Assembly: GCA_014379355.1 (NCBI GenBank)
Contig: JACMLX010000109.1
Span: 1 to 44,435, forward strand
Source: Gemmatimonadaceae bacterium
Lineage (GTDB): Bacteria > Gemmatimonadota > Gemmatimonadetes > Gemmatimonadales > Gemmatimonadaceae
Length of the DNA: 44,435 bases
Direction of reading: 5' to 3'
This document shows positions 23,490-35,725 of this stretch, one piece after another (within the stretch, counting starts at the first letter, position 1; each line of letters begins with the position of its first letter). Both the position numbers and the translations under genes were made by a program. A model generated the notes under the pieces. That model saw nothing but the letters and a program-made list of their open reading frames with translations, was not told where the DNA came from and did no database searches.

Positions 23490-24482
23490 ATGGACATACT
23501 CCGCGCACCGGCATCGCACGACGCGGCCGACGCCGATCGACTGACCGTCGCGTGTGCGCAGATCACACCGATCTGGCTGCATCGTGACGCAACGCTGGCC
23601 AAGGTGGCGGACACGATCACGCGTGCCGCGAACGAAGGGTGTCAGCTCGTCTGCTTCGGCGAGGCCCTGGTGCCGGGGTATCCGTTCTGGATCGAGCGCA
23701 CGGATGGCGCGCGCTTCAACGACGCGAAGCAGAAGGCGATCTTCGCGCGGTATCTCGATCAGGGTGTGGACATCGATCGAGGTGATCTCGCGTCGATCTG
23801 CACGCTCGCGCGCACCCATCGCATCGCCATCTACCTTGGGCTCATGGAGCGTGCCGCCGATCGCGGTGGCCACAGCCTGTATTGCACGCTCGTCTACATC
23901 GACCGCGATGGCGTGATCCGTTCGACACATCGCAAGCTGCAGCCGACCTACGAGGAACGGCTCGCGTGGGCGCAGGGGGATGGACACGGCCTGCAGGTGC
24001 ACGCGCTCGATGCCTTTCGCATTGGTGGGCTGAACTGCTTCGAGAACTGGCTCCCGCTGGCGCGTGCGGCGCTCTACGCGCAGGGCGAGGATCTGCATGT
24101 GTCGGTCTGGCCCGGCGGCCTGCACAACACGCACGATCTCACGTCATTCATCGCGAAGGAGTCGCGCAGCTACGTGATCGCAGTGTCCGGCCTGATGCGC
24201 GCATCCGATCTGCCCGATGACGCGCCGGCGCGCGCCGACATACTGGCGAACAGCGGTGAATTTCTCGCCAATGGCGGCACCGCCATCGCCGGGCCGGACG
24301 GGCGATTCCTCGTGGACCCGGTGGTCGGCCGGGAGGCGCTGATCATCGCGGAACTGGATCACGCCGTCGTGCGTGGCGAGCGGCAGAATTTCGATCAGGC
24401 CGGCCATTACGCCAGACCGGATGTCACCAGGCTGGTCGTGGATCGGACGCGGCAGCGGATTGCGGAGTTCATCGATCCATGA
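23490..24482 (+). CDS. Nitrilase
   Basis: Hydrolyses nitriles to acids and ammonia, or a related C-N bond; cytosolic. The 330-residue protein from ATG 23490 has the Glu-Lys-Cys triad: Glu58 in LVCFGEALVPGYPFW, Lys149 in STHRKLQPTYEERLAW, and nucleophile Cys183 in GGLNCFENWLPLARAALY. LYAQGEDLHVSVWPGG and SGEFLANGGTAIAGPDG match the later nitrilase blocks. The Cys-Phe-Glu-Asn motif and length suit true nitrilases (branch 1) rather than amidases. The upstream frame to 22998 is antisense to DUF2911 and not coding. The prolyl oligopeptidase starts 55 bases later on the same strand. Confidence 0.9.
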   Translation: MDILRAPASHDAADADRLTVACAQITPIWLHRDATLAKVADTITRAANEGCQLVCFGEALVPGYPFWIERTDGARFNDAKQKAIFARYLDQGVDIDRGDLASICTLARTHRIAIYLGLMERAADRGGHSLYCTLVYIDRDGVIRSTHRKLQPTYEERLAWAQGDGHGLQVHALDAFRIGGLNCFENWLPLARAALYAQGEDLHVSVWPGGLHNTHDLTSFIAKESRSYVIAVSGLMRASDLPDDAPARADILANSGEFLANGGTAIAGPDGRFLVDPVVGREALIIAELDHAVVRGERQNFDQAGHYARPDVTRLVVDRTRQRIAEFIDP

Positions 24483-24537
24483 CGGGCTGGCCAGCAAGAG
24501 TGCATTGACCTACGTCTCTCACACCATACAGACTCGC

Positions 24538-26667
24538 ATGCACCGACTCGCCTCATTGACGTTCGCAGTCCTCGCAGCCGCGACGTCCGCTGCCGGTCAG
24601 GTCATTCGCCCTGACACGGCCCCCGATCCGTACCGCTGGCTCGAAGATGCACACGGCGACCGGGCAATGGCCTGGGTCCGCGCCGAAAATGCGAAGACGA
24701 CCGCCGTGCTGGAGAGCGATCCGCGATACGCCGCCGTGTATCAGTCGTCGCTGTCGATGGCGCAGGCCACCGATCGCATCCCCAGCGTCACGTTCATCGG
24801 CGGATTGCTCTACAACTTCTGGCAGGACGCCGCGCATGTGCGCGGCATCTGGCGGCGAACCACGCTTGCGAGTTATCGCACAGCCGCGCCGAAATGGACG
24901 ACAGTGCTCGATCTCGATTCGCTCGCTGCCGCCGAGAAGGCGAACTGGGTCTGGCACGGCGCGTCCTGCCTGCCGCCCGCGCAGCGACGCTGCCTGATCG
25001 GCCTGACCGACGGCGGTGAGGATGCGGATACGCAGCGCGAATTCGACGTGATCAGTCGATCGTTCGTAGCCAAGGGCTTCGTGCTGCCGAAAGGCAAGCA
25101 GTCGGTGGCATGGCTGACGCAGGACACGCTCCTCGTCACGCGCGAATGGCAGCCGGGCGAAGTCACGGCATCGGGGTATCCGTACATCGTCAAGCGTCTC
25201 GCTCGCGGTCAGGCGTTGTCCGGCGCAACCGAAGTGTTCCGCGGCAAGCCGACGGACGTGTTCGTGTTTCCGATCGCCTCGCGCGACGCCGAAGGACACC
25301 AGCTGCGGGCGATCTTTCGCGGCGTGACGTTCTTCGAGTCCGAGCACTATCTGCTGCGCGCGAACGACGTCGTGCAGTTGCGTGTGCCGGCGCGTGCGTC
25401 GATCACCGACTTCATCGCCGGGCAGGTGCTGATGCAGCTGTCCGAGGAATGGCATTCCGGGTCCACGGTGATTCGCGCGGGTTCTCTGGCAGCGTTCGAT
25501 CTTGCGGCCGCCACGCGACAGCCGGACACACTGGCGCCCGTCGCCGTCTTCGAGCCGAATGCCCGTCAGTCGCTGAGCTCCACTGCCGCGACGCGCTCAC
25601 GCCTGCTCGTTGCGATCAATGACAATGCGACGGGGCGTGTCATGTCCTTCACACGTCGCGCCGATGGTGCCTGGACTGGCACGCCGGTCGCGATGCCGTC
25701 CAATGTGACGACATCGCTGCTCAGTGCCGATGACCAGCGCGACCTGGTGCTGATCGGTGTGACGGGCTTCCTCACACCGAACAGTCTGTGGCTCGCCTCC
25801 GGCGGCACGGCAGCACCCTCGGTGATCAAGACACTCGCGCCAAGGTTCGATGCGTCGCGGCACATCGTCGAGCAGTTCGAGGCGACGTCGAAGGACGGGA
25901 CGAAGGTGCCGTACTTCATCGTCCATCCGAAAGCGCTCAGGCTCGACGGATCCAATCCGACCATTCTCGAAGCCTATGGCGGCTTCGAGATCTCCAGCAC
26001 GCCGCGATATAACGCCGATGTCGGCAAACTCTGGCTCGAGCAGGGTGGCGTGTACGTGAGTGCGAACATCCGCGGTGGCGGCGAGTTCGGGCCGGCGTGG
26101 CACCAAGCCGGATTGAAGACTCGTCGGCAGGTGATCTATGACGACTTCGCCGCCGTCGCGCAGGACCTCATCACGCGACGGATCACCAGCCCGCAGAAAC
26201 TCGGCATCGTCGGTGGCTCGAACGGCGGGCTGCTGATGGGCGTGAGCATGACGCAACATCCCGAACTGTTCGGCGCGGTGGACATCGGTGTCCCACTGCT
26301 CGACATGCTGCGCTTCGAGCAGATCGCAGCCGGTGCGTCGTGGGTGGCGGAGTACGGGAGCGTGTCGGTGCCGGCGGAGCGCGATTTCCTCGCCTCGATC
26401 TCACCGCTGCACAACCTGAAAGCCGGCGTTGCGTATCCTCAGCCGCTGATCTGGACCACGACGAAGGACGATCGCGTCGGGCCGCAGCACGCACGAAAGT
26501 TCGCCGCGAAAATGGCCGACATGAACCTGCCGTACCTGTTCCATGAAGTGATCGAGGGTGGCCACGGCTCCGGGGCGAACCTGCAACAGAGTGCGCACAC
26601 GACGGCGCTGCAGTACACCTACTTCGCACGACGGCTGATGGGTGATGGGCGCACCGTGGTTCCGTGA
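24538..26667 (+). CDS. Prolyl oligopeptidase family serine peptidase (S9)
   Basis: Serine peptidase cleaving after Pro in short peptides, here exported. The 709-residue protein from ATG 24538 begins with a signal peptide MHRLASLTFAVLAAATSAAG. The N-terminal beta-propeller carries DPYRWLED (near residue 28), the usual POP opening. The catalytic domain has Ser561 in GGSNGGLLMG, the Asp of KDDRVGP (644-645), and His676 in EGGHGSG, all intact and in family order. GPAWHQAGLKTRRQ is the conserved block before Ser. It lies 55 bases after nitrilase and converges on lpdA. A signal peptide is unusual for classical cytosolic POP but common in Gemmatimonadota-like bacteria. Confidence 0.92.
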   Translation: MHRLASLTFAVLAAATSAAGQVIRPDTAPDPYRWLEDAHGDRAMAWVRAENAKTTAVLESDPRYAAVYQSSLSMAQATDRIPSVTFIGGLLYNFWQDAAHVRGIWRRTTLASYRTAAPKWTTVLDLDSLAAAEKANWVWHGASCLPPAQRRCLIGLTDGGEDADTQREFDVISRSFVAKGFVLPKGKQSVAWLTQDTLLVTREWQPGEVTASGYPYIVKRLARGQALSGATEVFRGKPTDVFVFPIASRDAEGHQLRAIFRGVTFFESEHYLLRANDVVQLRVPARASITDFIAGQVLMQLSEEWHSGSTVIRAGSLAAFDLAAATRQPDTLAPVAVFEPNARQSLSSTAATRSRLLVAINDNATGRVMSFTRRADGAWTGTPVAMPSNVTTSLLSADDQRDLVLIGVTGFLTPNSLWLASGGTAAPSVIKTLAPRFDASRHIVEQFEATSKDGTKVPYFIVHPKALRLDGSNPTILEAYGGFEISSTPRYNADVGKLWLEQGGVYVSANIRGGGEFGPAWHQAGLKTRRQVIYDDFAAVAQDLITRRITSPQKLGIVGGSNGGLLMGVSMTQHPELFGAVDIGVPLLDMLRFEQIAAGASWVAEYGSVSVPAERDFLASISPLHNLKAGVAYPQPLIWTTTKDDRVGPQHARKFAAKMADMNLPYLFHEVIEGGHGSGANLQQSAHTTALQYTYFARRLMGDGRTVVP

Positions 26668-26694
26668 GCGCGTACATCGAGCGCCGCGCGTCGG

Positions 26695-26770
26695 GTGAAT
26701 CGCGCGGCCCCGCACGGCCAGCGCCGCTCGTCAGATGTGAATCGCGCGGCCCAGCACAGCCAGCGCCGCT
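26695..26770 (-). repeat. 42-base tandem duplication of the lpdA 3' end
   Basis: The 34 bases at 26737-26770, which encode the last residues of lpdA (AALAVLGRAIH), recur at 26695-26728 just past the stop with 32 of 34 bases identical. The period is 42 bases, a multiple of three, and the second copy reads AALAVRGRAIHP in the same frame after the TGA. It looks like a recent tandem duplication that left the original stop in place. Confidence 0.8.
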
Positions 26771-28143
26771 TCCTTCACCGTCTCGCCAAGCGTCGGGTGC
26801 GCATGTGTGGTGATGGCGATGTCCTCGCTGGAGCCCTTGTACTCCACCGCCAGCACGATCTCCTGAATCAGGTCGCCGGCGTTCGCGCCAAGAATGTGAC
26901 AGCCGAGCAGTTCGTCGGTGACGGCGTCGGCAATGATCTTGACGAAGCCGTTCGTCTCACCGAGACAGCGCGCGCGACCGTTGGCGGAGAAGGGAAACTT
27001 GCCGGACTTGTAGGCGCGGCCTGATGCTTTCACTTCGGCTTCTGTCTGCCCGACCGTCGCAATCTCGGGCCAGGTGTACACGACGCCCGGAATCGCAGCG
27101 TAGTGCATGTGCACTTTCCTGCCGGCGATCACTTCCGCAGCGATCACACCTTCCTCCTCGGCCTTGTGCGCGAGCAGCTTGCCGCCCGCCACGTCACCGA
27201 TGGCATACACGCCCGGAAGGTTCGTGCGCAGCTGATCGTCGACCTTGATCGAGCCGTTCTTCTGCAGCTCGAGGCCAAGGGCCGCGGCATCGATGCCATG
27301 CAGCAGCGGCTTGCGACCGACGCTCACCAGCACGACGTCCGCGTCGAGGACCTCGCTCGCTCCGTCCTTCTCGACGGTGAGCCGGATGACCTTCTTCGAC
27401 GACAGATCGGCGGCCGTGACTTTCGTGCCCGTGCGAATCGCGAGACCCTGCTTCGAGAAGATGCGAGTCGCATCCTTGATCACGTCGTCGTCATTGCCGG
27501 GCAGGATCGTCGGCATGAATTCGACGACCATGACCTCGGCGCCGAGCCGCCGCCACACGGAGCCGAGTTCGAGTCCAATGACGCCACCACCGACCACGAT
27601 CAGTCGCTTCGGCACGGCAGGGAGCGTGAGTGCGCCGATGTTGGACACCACGCGCTTCTCGTCGAACTTGAGGAACGGCAACTCCACCGACGCTGAGCCC
27701 GTGGCGATGATGACGTTCTTCGCGGCATAGCTGGTCACCGACCCGTCCACCGCAGTCACATCGACCACATTGCCGGCCTTGAGCGTGCCGGCGCCACGGG
27801 CCCACGTGATCTTGTTCTTCTTGAACAGGAACTCGACGCCCTTGGTGTTGGCACTGACGACGTCGTTCTTCCGTTTCATCATCTGCGCCAGGTCGACCGA
27901 CACCTTCTCGATCACGACACCATGTTCGGCGGCCGAGTGTTTCGCGAACTCGAAATGTTCACTGCTGGTGAGCAGGGCCTTCGACGGGATGCAGCCGACA
28001 TTGACGCAGGTGCCGCCGAGCGTCTTGTCCATCTCGACGCAGACGGTGTTGAGCCCGAGCTGCGCCGCGCGAATGGCAGCGACGTAACCGCCAGGGCCGC
28101 CGCCGATCACCACGACGTCCGTCGGAATCGATGCAGTCGCCAC
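26731..28143 (-). CDS. lpdA: Dihydrolipoyl dehydrogenase (E3)
   Basis: Re-oxidises dihydrolipoamide on E2 proteins with FAD and NAD+, serving 2-oxoglutarate and pyruvate dehydrogenase complexes. The 470-residue protein has the FAD motif VVIGGGPGGYVAA (11-23), the redox-active disulfide Cys46/Cys51 in GGTCVNVGCIPSK, the NAD motif VVGGGVIGLELGSVWRRLG, and the C-terminal THAHPTLGET with the catalytic His. It starts 3 bases after the odhB stop, so E2 and E3 are co-transcribed. Its 3' end is duplicated beyond the stop codon. No E1 gene is present in the window. Confidence 0.96.
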   Translation of the reverse strand: MATASIPTDVVVIGGGPGGYVAAIRAAQLGLNTVCVEMDKTLGGTCVNVGCIPSKALLTSSEHFEFAKHSAAEHGVVIEKVSVDLAQMMKRKNDVVSANTKGVEFLFKKNKITWARGAGTLKAGNVVDVTAVDGSVTSYAAKNVIIATGSASVELPFLKFDEKRVVSNIGALTLPAVPKRLIVVGGGVIGLELGSVWRRLGAEVMVVEFMPTILPGNDDDVIKDATRIFSKQGLAIRTGTKVTAADLSSKKVIRLTVEKDGASEVLDADVVLVSVGRKPLLHGIDAAALGLELQKNGSIKVDDQLRTNLPGVYAIGDVAGGKLLAHKAEEEGVIAAEVIAGRKVHMHYAAIPGVVYTWPEIATVGQTEAEVKASGRAYKSGKFPFSANGRARCLGETNGFVKIIADAVTDELLGCHILGANAGDLIQEIVLAVEYKGSSEDIAITTHAHPTLGETVKEAALAVLGRAIHI

Positions 28144-28146
28144 GGG

Positions 28147-29601
28147 TCAGCTCACCAGCATGGCAGCCGGATCTTCCATCAACTCCTTGATCCGGACGAG
28201 GAACAGCACCGCCTGCTGCCCGTCGATGATGCGATGGTCGTAGCTGAGCGCGACGTACATCATCGGACGAATCTCCACCTTGCCGTCGATGGCGACCGGA
28301 CGATCCTGCGTCTTGTGCAGCCCGAGAATGGCGACCTGCGGATAGTTGATGATCGGCGTCGAGAGAAGCGAGCCGAACACACCGCCGTTCGTGATGGTGA
28401 AGGTGCCACCGGTCAGGTCATCCATCGCGAGCTTTCCGGTGCGCGCCTTGTTGGCGAGGTTCGCGATATCCCGGCTGATGTCGAGCATGCCTTTCTGGTC
28501 GGCATCCTTGACGTTCGGCACCACCAGTCCGGCGTCGCTGGCGACGGCGATGCCCATGTTGACGTAGTGCTTGTAGACGATGCTGTCGCCGTCGAGCTGC
28601 GCGTTGACGAGAGGGAACGCCTTCAGTGCGTGCGTGGCCGCCTTCACGAAGAAGGGCATGAAGCTGAGCTTCACCCCGTGCTCCTTCTCGACCTTGTCCT
28701 TGAGCCGTGCACGGAGCGCGGTCGTGGCGCTCATGTCGATCTCGTTGAACGTCGTGAGGTGCGCCGTGTTGTGCTGCGCCTGCAGCAGGTTCTCGGCGAT
28801 GCGCTTGCGGCGCGTCGTCATCTTCTCGCGCGTTTCACGATCACCCGTGCGAACGACAGCGGGCGCGGGTGCCGGTGCGGGTGGCGCAGGTGGTTTCACA
28901 CCGGCCGCGATCGCCGTCACGACATCCGGCTTGCTGATCACACCACCGCGACCGGTGCCCTGCACAGCCGAGGCGTCGATGCCAGCCGTGTCGGCGGTGC
29001 GCTGCGCGGCGGGTGAAATCTTCGCCGCCATTGCGGTCGGCACCGGCGTCGGACCAACGGGCGGGCCATCCGGCGTGCCACCGACGGGTTCGGAGGCCAT
29101 CATCGCCATCGCGGTGGGCACAGGTGTCGGACCGACCGGAGGACCTGACGGTGAACCGCCAACGGGATCCGACGAGGTCATGGCCATCGCCGTCGGCACC
29201 GGCGTCGGGCCGACCGGTGGCCCATCGGGCGTGCCACCGACCGGGTCGGACGACGACGTCGCCATCGCGGTGGGCACCGGCGTGGGACCGACCGGCGGCC
29301 CATCAGGCGTGCCGCCAACCGGATCGGAGGCCAGCAGCGCGGATGCGGCGCCTGCGGTCGCGGTGCCCGATTCGTCGAGCTGTCCCAGCACGTCATCGAC
29401 GGCGACGACGTCACCTTCCGCGCGCGTACGGGCGGTGAGGACGCCGGCTTTCAGCGCGGGCACCTCGACAGTGATCTTGTCGGTTTCGAGTTCGACGAGG
29501 GTCTCGCCCGCTGCGACGGCGTCACCCTCCTGCTTGAGCCAGCGTGACACGGTCGCTTCGACGATCGATTCGCCGAGCGGTGGCACCTTGATCGATATCA
29601 T
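28147..29601 (-). CDS. odhB: 2-oxoglutarate dehydrogenase E2 (succinyltransferase)
   Basis: Core E2 of a 2-oxoacid dehydrogenase complex, moving the succinyl group from lipoyl to CoA in the TCA cycle. 484 residues from ATG 29601. The lipoyl domain (1-77) begins [20 protein letters not shown] and carries lipoylated Lys42 in ETDKITVE. The linker (92-195) is a four-copy tandem repeat. The E1/E3-binding domain is at 194-231 ([20 protein letters not shown]). The acyltransferase domain ends with [20 protein letters not shown], including catalytic His and Asp. The VPPLGES opening is typical of succinyl rather than acetyl E2s. Divergent from the alcohol dehydrogenase. odhB is used because it matches the succinyl type; sucB is the equivalent name. 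Confidence 0.92.
   Translation of the reverse strand: MISIKVPPLGESIVEATVSRWLKQEGDAVAAGETLVELETDKITVEVPALKAGVLTARTRAEGDVVAVDDVLGQLDESGTATAGAASALLASDPVGGTPDGPPVGPTPVPTAMATSSSDPVGGTPDGPPVGPTPVPTAMAMTSSDPVGGSPSGPPVGPTPVPTAMAMMASEPVGGTPDGPPVGPTPVPTAMAAKISPAAQRTADTAGIDASAVQGTGRGGVISKPDVVTAIAAGVKPPAPPAPAPAPAVVRTGDRETREKMTTRRKRIAENLLQAQHNTAHLTTFNEIDMSATTALRARLKDKVEKEHGVKLSFMPFFVKAATHALKAFPLVNAQLDGDSIVYKHYVNMGIAVASDAGLVVPNVKDADQKGMLDISRDIANLANKARTGKLAMDDLTGGTFTITNGGVFGSLLSTPIINYPQVAILGLHKTQDRPVAIDGKVEIRPMMYVALSYDHRIIDGQQAVLFLVRIKELMEDPAAMLVS
29026..29328 (-). repeat. Four-copy 78-base coding repeat in the E2 linker
   Basis: Residues about 92-192 of the E2 protein consist of four copies of a 26-residue unit built around [17 protein letters not shown] and ending TAMA, with start Ser at 92, 118, 144 and 170. 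The copies differ by a few substitutions (Asp to Glu, Thr-Pro-Asp to Ser-Pro-Ser), and synonymous differences show they are not brand-new. Usual E2 linkers are Ala/Pro-rich without such regular units. Confidence 0.85.
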
Positions 29602-29714
29602 TCGCCTGGATCCTGTTCCGATGGGGGCGCGACGGTTCGCGCTGGATGAGCCCCGCACGGCGCGACGAGCCGCGCGCGCGAGAATCATAACTAACGCCAC
29701 ACCTTCACTCCCCG

Positions 29715-30755
29715 ATGCGCGCACTGGTACTTGCCGGCCACGGTGGCCTCGAACAACTGGCCATTCGGCACGATCTCCCGATGCCGGAACTCGATGGTCC
29801 ACACGCCGTGCGCATCCGCGTCGAGGCGGTGGCGCTGAACCGCCTCGACCTGTTCGTGCTGGCCGGATTGCCGGGCTCGAAATTGACGCCCGGGTGGGTT
29901 CCGATTGCGGATGCCACCGGCTTCGTCGACGCGGTTGGCGAGGCGGTGACGCGCGTGAAGGTCGGCGACACCGTCGTGCTCAATCCGGGCATCAGTTGTC
30001 GCACCTGCGCCTACTGCCTCGCGGATCAGCAGCCACTCTGCCTCAAGTACCAGATACTCGGCGAACATCGCTCCGGCACCGCGGCAGAGTTCTGCGTGGT
30101 GCCGGAGTGGGGACTGGAAGTGGTGTCCTCCGCCATCCCGGCGACGGTGCGTGCGGCCTTCGGGCTGGCGACGCTGACGGCGTATCGCATGCTCGTCGGA
30201 AAGGCGCGGGTGCAGGCCGGCGAGCAGGTGCTGATCTGGGGCATCGGCGGTGGCGTGGCGCTCGCGGCCCTGCAGCTGGCGAAATCACGTGGCGCACGCG
30301 TGTGGGTGACGTCGGGCGATGTGGCCAAGCTCGAACGGGCGAAGGCGCTTGGCGCCGATGAGGTGCTCAATCACACGGCCGAGAATGTGCCGGCCGTGAT
30401 TCGGGCGGCGACCGGCAAGCGAGGTGTCGATGTCGTGATCGACAGCGTCGGGTCGGCGACATGGACACGGTCACTGCAGTCACTCGGGCGCGGCGGCCGG
30501 CTGGTGACCTGCGGCGGCACGAGCGGACCGATGGTCGAGACGGATGTGCGCCGCCTGTTCATGAACCAGTGGACGATCTCGGGGTCGACGATGGGCAGCG
30601 AGACCGAGTGGGCCGCGGTGACGGCGGAGTTCCGGGCGGGCGGCCTGCGACCGCCGGTGGACTCGGTGTTCCCGCTGCAGGACGCCGCGTCGGCATATGC
30701 GCGGCTCCAGTCGGGACTGCAGTTCGGGAAGGTCGTGATCGCGGTGGCGGAATGA
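29715..30755 (+). CDS. Zinc-type medium-chain alcohol dehydrogenase
   Basis: MDR-superfamily oxidoreductase using NAD(P). 346 residues from ATG 29715, starting with the usual [17 protein letters not shown]. The structural-zinc loop is intact as [15 protein letters not shown] (about 95-109). The nucleotide-binding Rossmann motif is [19 protein letters not shown]. The catalytic-zinc site is less standard: the usual GHE is replaced by [11 protein letters not shown], so this may be a variant without catalytic zinc, as in other MDR families with the LCxxRxxG pattern missing. The gene overlaps the zinc-ribbon protein by ATGA. Divergent from odhB. Confidence 0.82.
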   Translation: MRALVLAGHGGLEQLAIRHDLPMPELDGPHAVRIRVEAVALNRLDLFVLAGLPGSKLTPGWVPIADATGFVDAVGEAVTRVKVGDTVVLNPGISCRTCAYCLADQQPLCLKYQILGEHRSGTAAEFCVVPEWGLEVVSSAIPATVRAAFGLATLTAYRMLVGKARVQAGEQVLIWGIGGGVALAALQLAKSRGARVWVTSGDVAKLERAKALGADEVLNHTAENVPAVIRAATGKRGVDVVIDSVGSATWTRSLQSLGRGGRLVTCGGTSGPMVETDVRRLFMNQWTISGSTMGSETEWAAVTAEFRAGGLRPPVDSVFPLQDAASAYARLQSGLQFGKVVIAVAE

Positions 30756-31003
30756 CCGGTGTGTTGGACCGCGACGACGGGCCGGCGCAATACTCCCTTG
30801 CCGAACAGGCGGAGATTCGTGCCGTGGTGCTTGGCGCGGCGGTTCCGCATTGTCCGCGATGTGATACCCATCCGGCGATGAGCCGGAAGGAGATCGGCGG
30901 TGGGTCATTCGGTCTTGGCTATCAGCGCAAGCGCGACTGGTTCGTGTGTCCGCGGTGCAGGCGGTCGGCGATTTTCGATCTTCGTCGCGGCACCCGGAAC
31001 TGA
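30752..31003 (+). CDS. Small zinc-ribbon protein
   Basis: An 83-residue protein overlapping the dehydrogenase stop by ATGA. Two CxxC pairs (CPRC near 34 and CPRC near 67) form a zinc ribbon, separated by a region with SRKEIGGGSFGLGYQRKRDW. No other domain is present. The coupling to the dehydrogenase suggests a paired function, but none can be named. The operon terminates at a hairpin about 45 bases downstream. Confidence 0.72.
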   Translation: MTGVLDRDDGPAQYSLAEQAEIRAVVLGAAVPHCPRCDTHPAMSRKEIGGGSFGLGYQRKRDWFVCPRCRRSAIFDLRRGTRN

Positions 31004-31044
31004 CGGCACATCGTCGGCCGGGGCATCCCGGGGGCCGGCGTTGA

Positions 31045-31082
31045 AAAATCCTCGCAATACCGGTGGTATTGCTGCGGTTTTC
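31045..31082 (+). terminator. Intrinsic terminator
   Basis: gcaatacc (31054-31061) pairs perfectly with ggtattgc (31065-31072) around ggt, followed by tgcggtttt and preceded by ttgaaaaatcc, so it could act on both strands. It ends the dehydrogenase/zinc-ribbon operon. Confidence 0.7.
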
Positions 31083-31343
31083 GCCTTGGCCGCCGGGCGC
31101 CTCGGCCGACGCTGCGCCGTCAGTGGGCGGTCAATCGTTTCGTGGTGATCGAGTGGGTCGATCACGTTGGCAGTCGAGTCATCGGTATCAAGTGCTCTGA
31201 CCGCTTGATCGTCGTGAGCCAGCGTTTCAGGAATGTGCCCCCATGCATCGCGCTGCCAACGGTCTCGTTGCGCTGGCAGTCGGGTGCTAGCTTCCCGGCG
31301 AGCGGTCGCTTCGCGACTGCCGCTCAATTCCCGTTGATTCCTT
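31083..31343. other. Intergenic stretch, no gene recognised
   Basis: This 260-base stretch follows the terminator and precedes the membrane protein. I see no gene, RNA or repeat in it; a frame on the minus strand through here (about 30905-31417) is Arg/Pro-rich and looks like an antisense shadow. A promoter for the membrane protein is presumably here but none is clear. Confidence 0.4.
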
Positions 31344-32117
31344 ATGGATTTTCTGACACGCCTGCAGGACAGCTTCGCGACGCTGGGCGAGATCGTGCCG
31401 GCGCTGGTCGGCGCCATCGTGATCCTGTTCGCGGGCTACCTGCTGGCGAAGCTGATCCAGCGCGGCGTGGAGCGCCTGCTGAAGAAGATGAGCGTGAACG
31501 ACCTGCTCCGTCGCGGCGGCGTGATGCAGGCGGTCGAGCATGCCGGGCATCAGGTGAACCCGTCGCGGGTGTTCGGCAACATCGTGTTCTGGGCCGTGAT
31601 GTTCGCGGTGCTGCTGGTAGCCTCGACCGCCGCCGGCTTGCAGTCGTTGAACGACGTTTTTGCCGAACTCGTCAGTTACATCCCGAGCATCATCGCCGCG
31701 ATCGTGATCGTGATCGTCGGCATCGTGCTGGGCGGTTTCGTCGAAGGGCTGCTGCTGGCGGCTGCCGGCGCCTTGCACGGCGGGCCGACGCTGGCGCGGG
31801 TGGGTCGCGGGGGTATCGTTGTGCTGGCTATCTTCATGGCCTTGCAGGAGTTGGGCGTCGCGACGGACATCGTCACCACGGCCTTCGCGATTCTGTTCGG
31901 CGCGGTCGCGCTGGCATTGGCCCTGGCATTCGGCCTTGGCAATCGCGACCTCGCCGGCGAAGTGACACGGACGTGGTGGGCGCGGTATCAGCGGGAGAAG
32001 GCTGCGATCGATGCAGAGGTAGCCGCTGGGGAGGCCGAGATCGATCAGGAGCTGGCCGATGACGACGAGGAACGGGCGACGGTTGGTGCGGCGGGTGGCG
32101 TTTCGCGACTGTCCTGA
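31344..32117 (+). CDS. Membrane protein with conserved TM helices (MscS-like family)
   Basis: A 257-residue integral membrane protein of the conserved TM-helix (PF05552-like) type, found in MscS-related proteins. Hydrophobic segments lie at about 17-38, 77-98, 115-138, 152-175 and 178-203. The C-terminal block, FGLGNRDLAGEVTRTWW, is typical of this family. The MscS beta-domain that forms the cytosolic vestibule is absent, and the tail (210-257) is charged and acidic. A channel role is therefore possible but unproven. It starts a plus-strand run with the lipoprotein gene. Confidence 0.82.
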   Translation: MDFLTRLQDSFATLGEIVPALVGAIVILFAGYLLAKLIQRGVERLLKKMSVNDLLRRGGVMQAVEHAGHQVNPSRVFGNIVFWAVMFAVLLVASTAAGLQSLNDVFAELVSYIPSIIAAIVIVIVGIVLGGFVEGLLLAAAGALHGGPTLARVGRGGIVVLAIFMALQELGVATDIVTTAFAILFGAVALALALAFGLGNRDLAGEVTRTWWARYQREKAAIDAEVAAGEAEIDQELADDDEERATVGAAGGVSRLS

Positions 32118-32145
32118 GCGGCACGCAAAGCTTACGTTTGAAGGT

Positions 32146-33042
32146 ATGAGCGTTTGGGTGCGCCAGGTGCGGTCAGCGATGTCCTTTCCCTTCGCGGGAG
32201 CAGTTTTCGCGCTGGGGGCGCTGTCGGGGTGCGGCCATTCCAGACCCGTGCCGGACAACGGGTTGCGTCCGCGCATCCTCACGAATTCTGCGGTGACGCT
32301 GCTGGGTCGCGGGCCACAGAACGAACTCGAGGCTGCCCTTGAACTGGCGCACGACTATCGCGCCCACCTGCTGCGTGCATCCGACTTCACCGACATCGGT
32401 CAGGATCGTTGCAACGACGGATGGCTGCGCGCTTTCCCGCGCGACAGCACCGATTCGATGCGCGAAGCGACGGCCGATCTGGTCGACAAGTTCGAGAAAC
32501 TGATCCAGGCGTATGCGGTGGATGCACCGCTGGACACGCCGGAAGGCCATGAATTGTTGCGGACCGTCGTGTTGTGGGAGACGGGCATCGAACGTCCGAA
32601 ATGGGATGTGTGGAGTGGCAAGGCGGGTCGGGAAGCGATTGCGGCCGGCCTGACCGAGGAAGTGGCGGATGCGGCGACCGGGCGATGCTCGGTGCACGCG
32701 CGCGGCGATACGGCGCAGTATGTGCTGCCGGTGCTGACCGGATTGTCACTGCCGCCGGTGCACGGTGTCACGACGCGCCTGGTGTTCGGGGATCGCGGGC
32801 TCTCCGCGCTGCGCACGCGGTACTGGACGCCGCGGGATGTGCGCGACAGCAGTGCGATCCTGGCGTACACACGAGTGTCCGCCGCGATGTTGTGGAAGGA
32901 GTATGCCGTTGTCACCGTGCATCGTCCGATGGAGCATCGCGACGGCGCGGCGTTGTCGACCAGCAATGGTGGGGGCACCTACATTTTCCATCGTGTGGGC
33001 ACCAGCTGGCTCCTGCTCGTCATCGCGCGATCCTGGGGTTGA
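32146..33042 (+). CDS. Lipoprotein of unknown function
   Basis: A 298-residue protein with signal peptide and lipobox: MSFPFAGAVFALGALSGCGH, where LSGC gives the acylated Cys. The start is uncertain between ATG 32146 (Arg-containing N-region, gaagg just before) and ATG 32179 (short signal peptide). The mature part has an NEIxxLALxLA-like helix (ELEAALELAHDYRAHLL), a Cys, and a TEEVADAATGRCSVHARGD region. No domain is recognised. It follows the membrane protein by 28 bases and precedes gyrA by 127 bases. A predicted surface or periplasmic protein; function unknown. Confidence 0.75.
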   Translation: MSVWVRQVRSAMSFPFAGAVFALGALSGCGHSRPVPDNGLRPRILTNSAVTLLGRGPQNELEAALELAHDYRAHLLRASDFTDIGQDRCNDGWLRAFPRDSTDSMREATADLVDKFEKLIQAYAVDAPLDTPEGHELLRTVVLWETGIERPKWDVWSGKAGREAIAAGLTEEVADAATGRCSVHARGDTAQYVLPVLTGLSLPPVHGVTTRLVFGDRGLSALRTRYWTPRDVRDSSAILAYTRVSAAMLWKEYAVVTVHRPMEHRDGAALSTSNGGGTYIFHRVGTSWLLLVIARSWG

Positions 33043-33169
33043 CGGGATACGACCTGCGCAGGCATGACCTCGCGCGGTTTCGCGCACCTCTTCTTCGTTC
33101 CGTAGTTCGCTTTCCCGACGTCGCGTCGCACGCGCGACATGACGTCGGTCACGCTTTCACTATCTGCGC

Positions 33170-35721
<2,552 letters not shown>

Positions 35722-35725
<4 letters not shown>

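Noticed and set aside
28580..30361. Long plus-strand frame of 593 codons across odhB and the dehydrogenase gene
   Set aside because: Antisense to odhB and Arg/Ser/Pro-rich; odhB and the dehydrogenase fully explain the region.
30905..31417. 170-codon minus-strand frame after the zinc-ribbon gene
   Set aside because: Covers a terminator and the start of the membrane protein, and is Arg/Pro-rich without any recognisable block.
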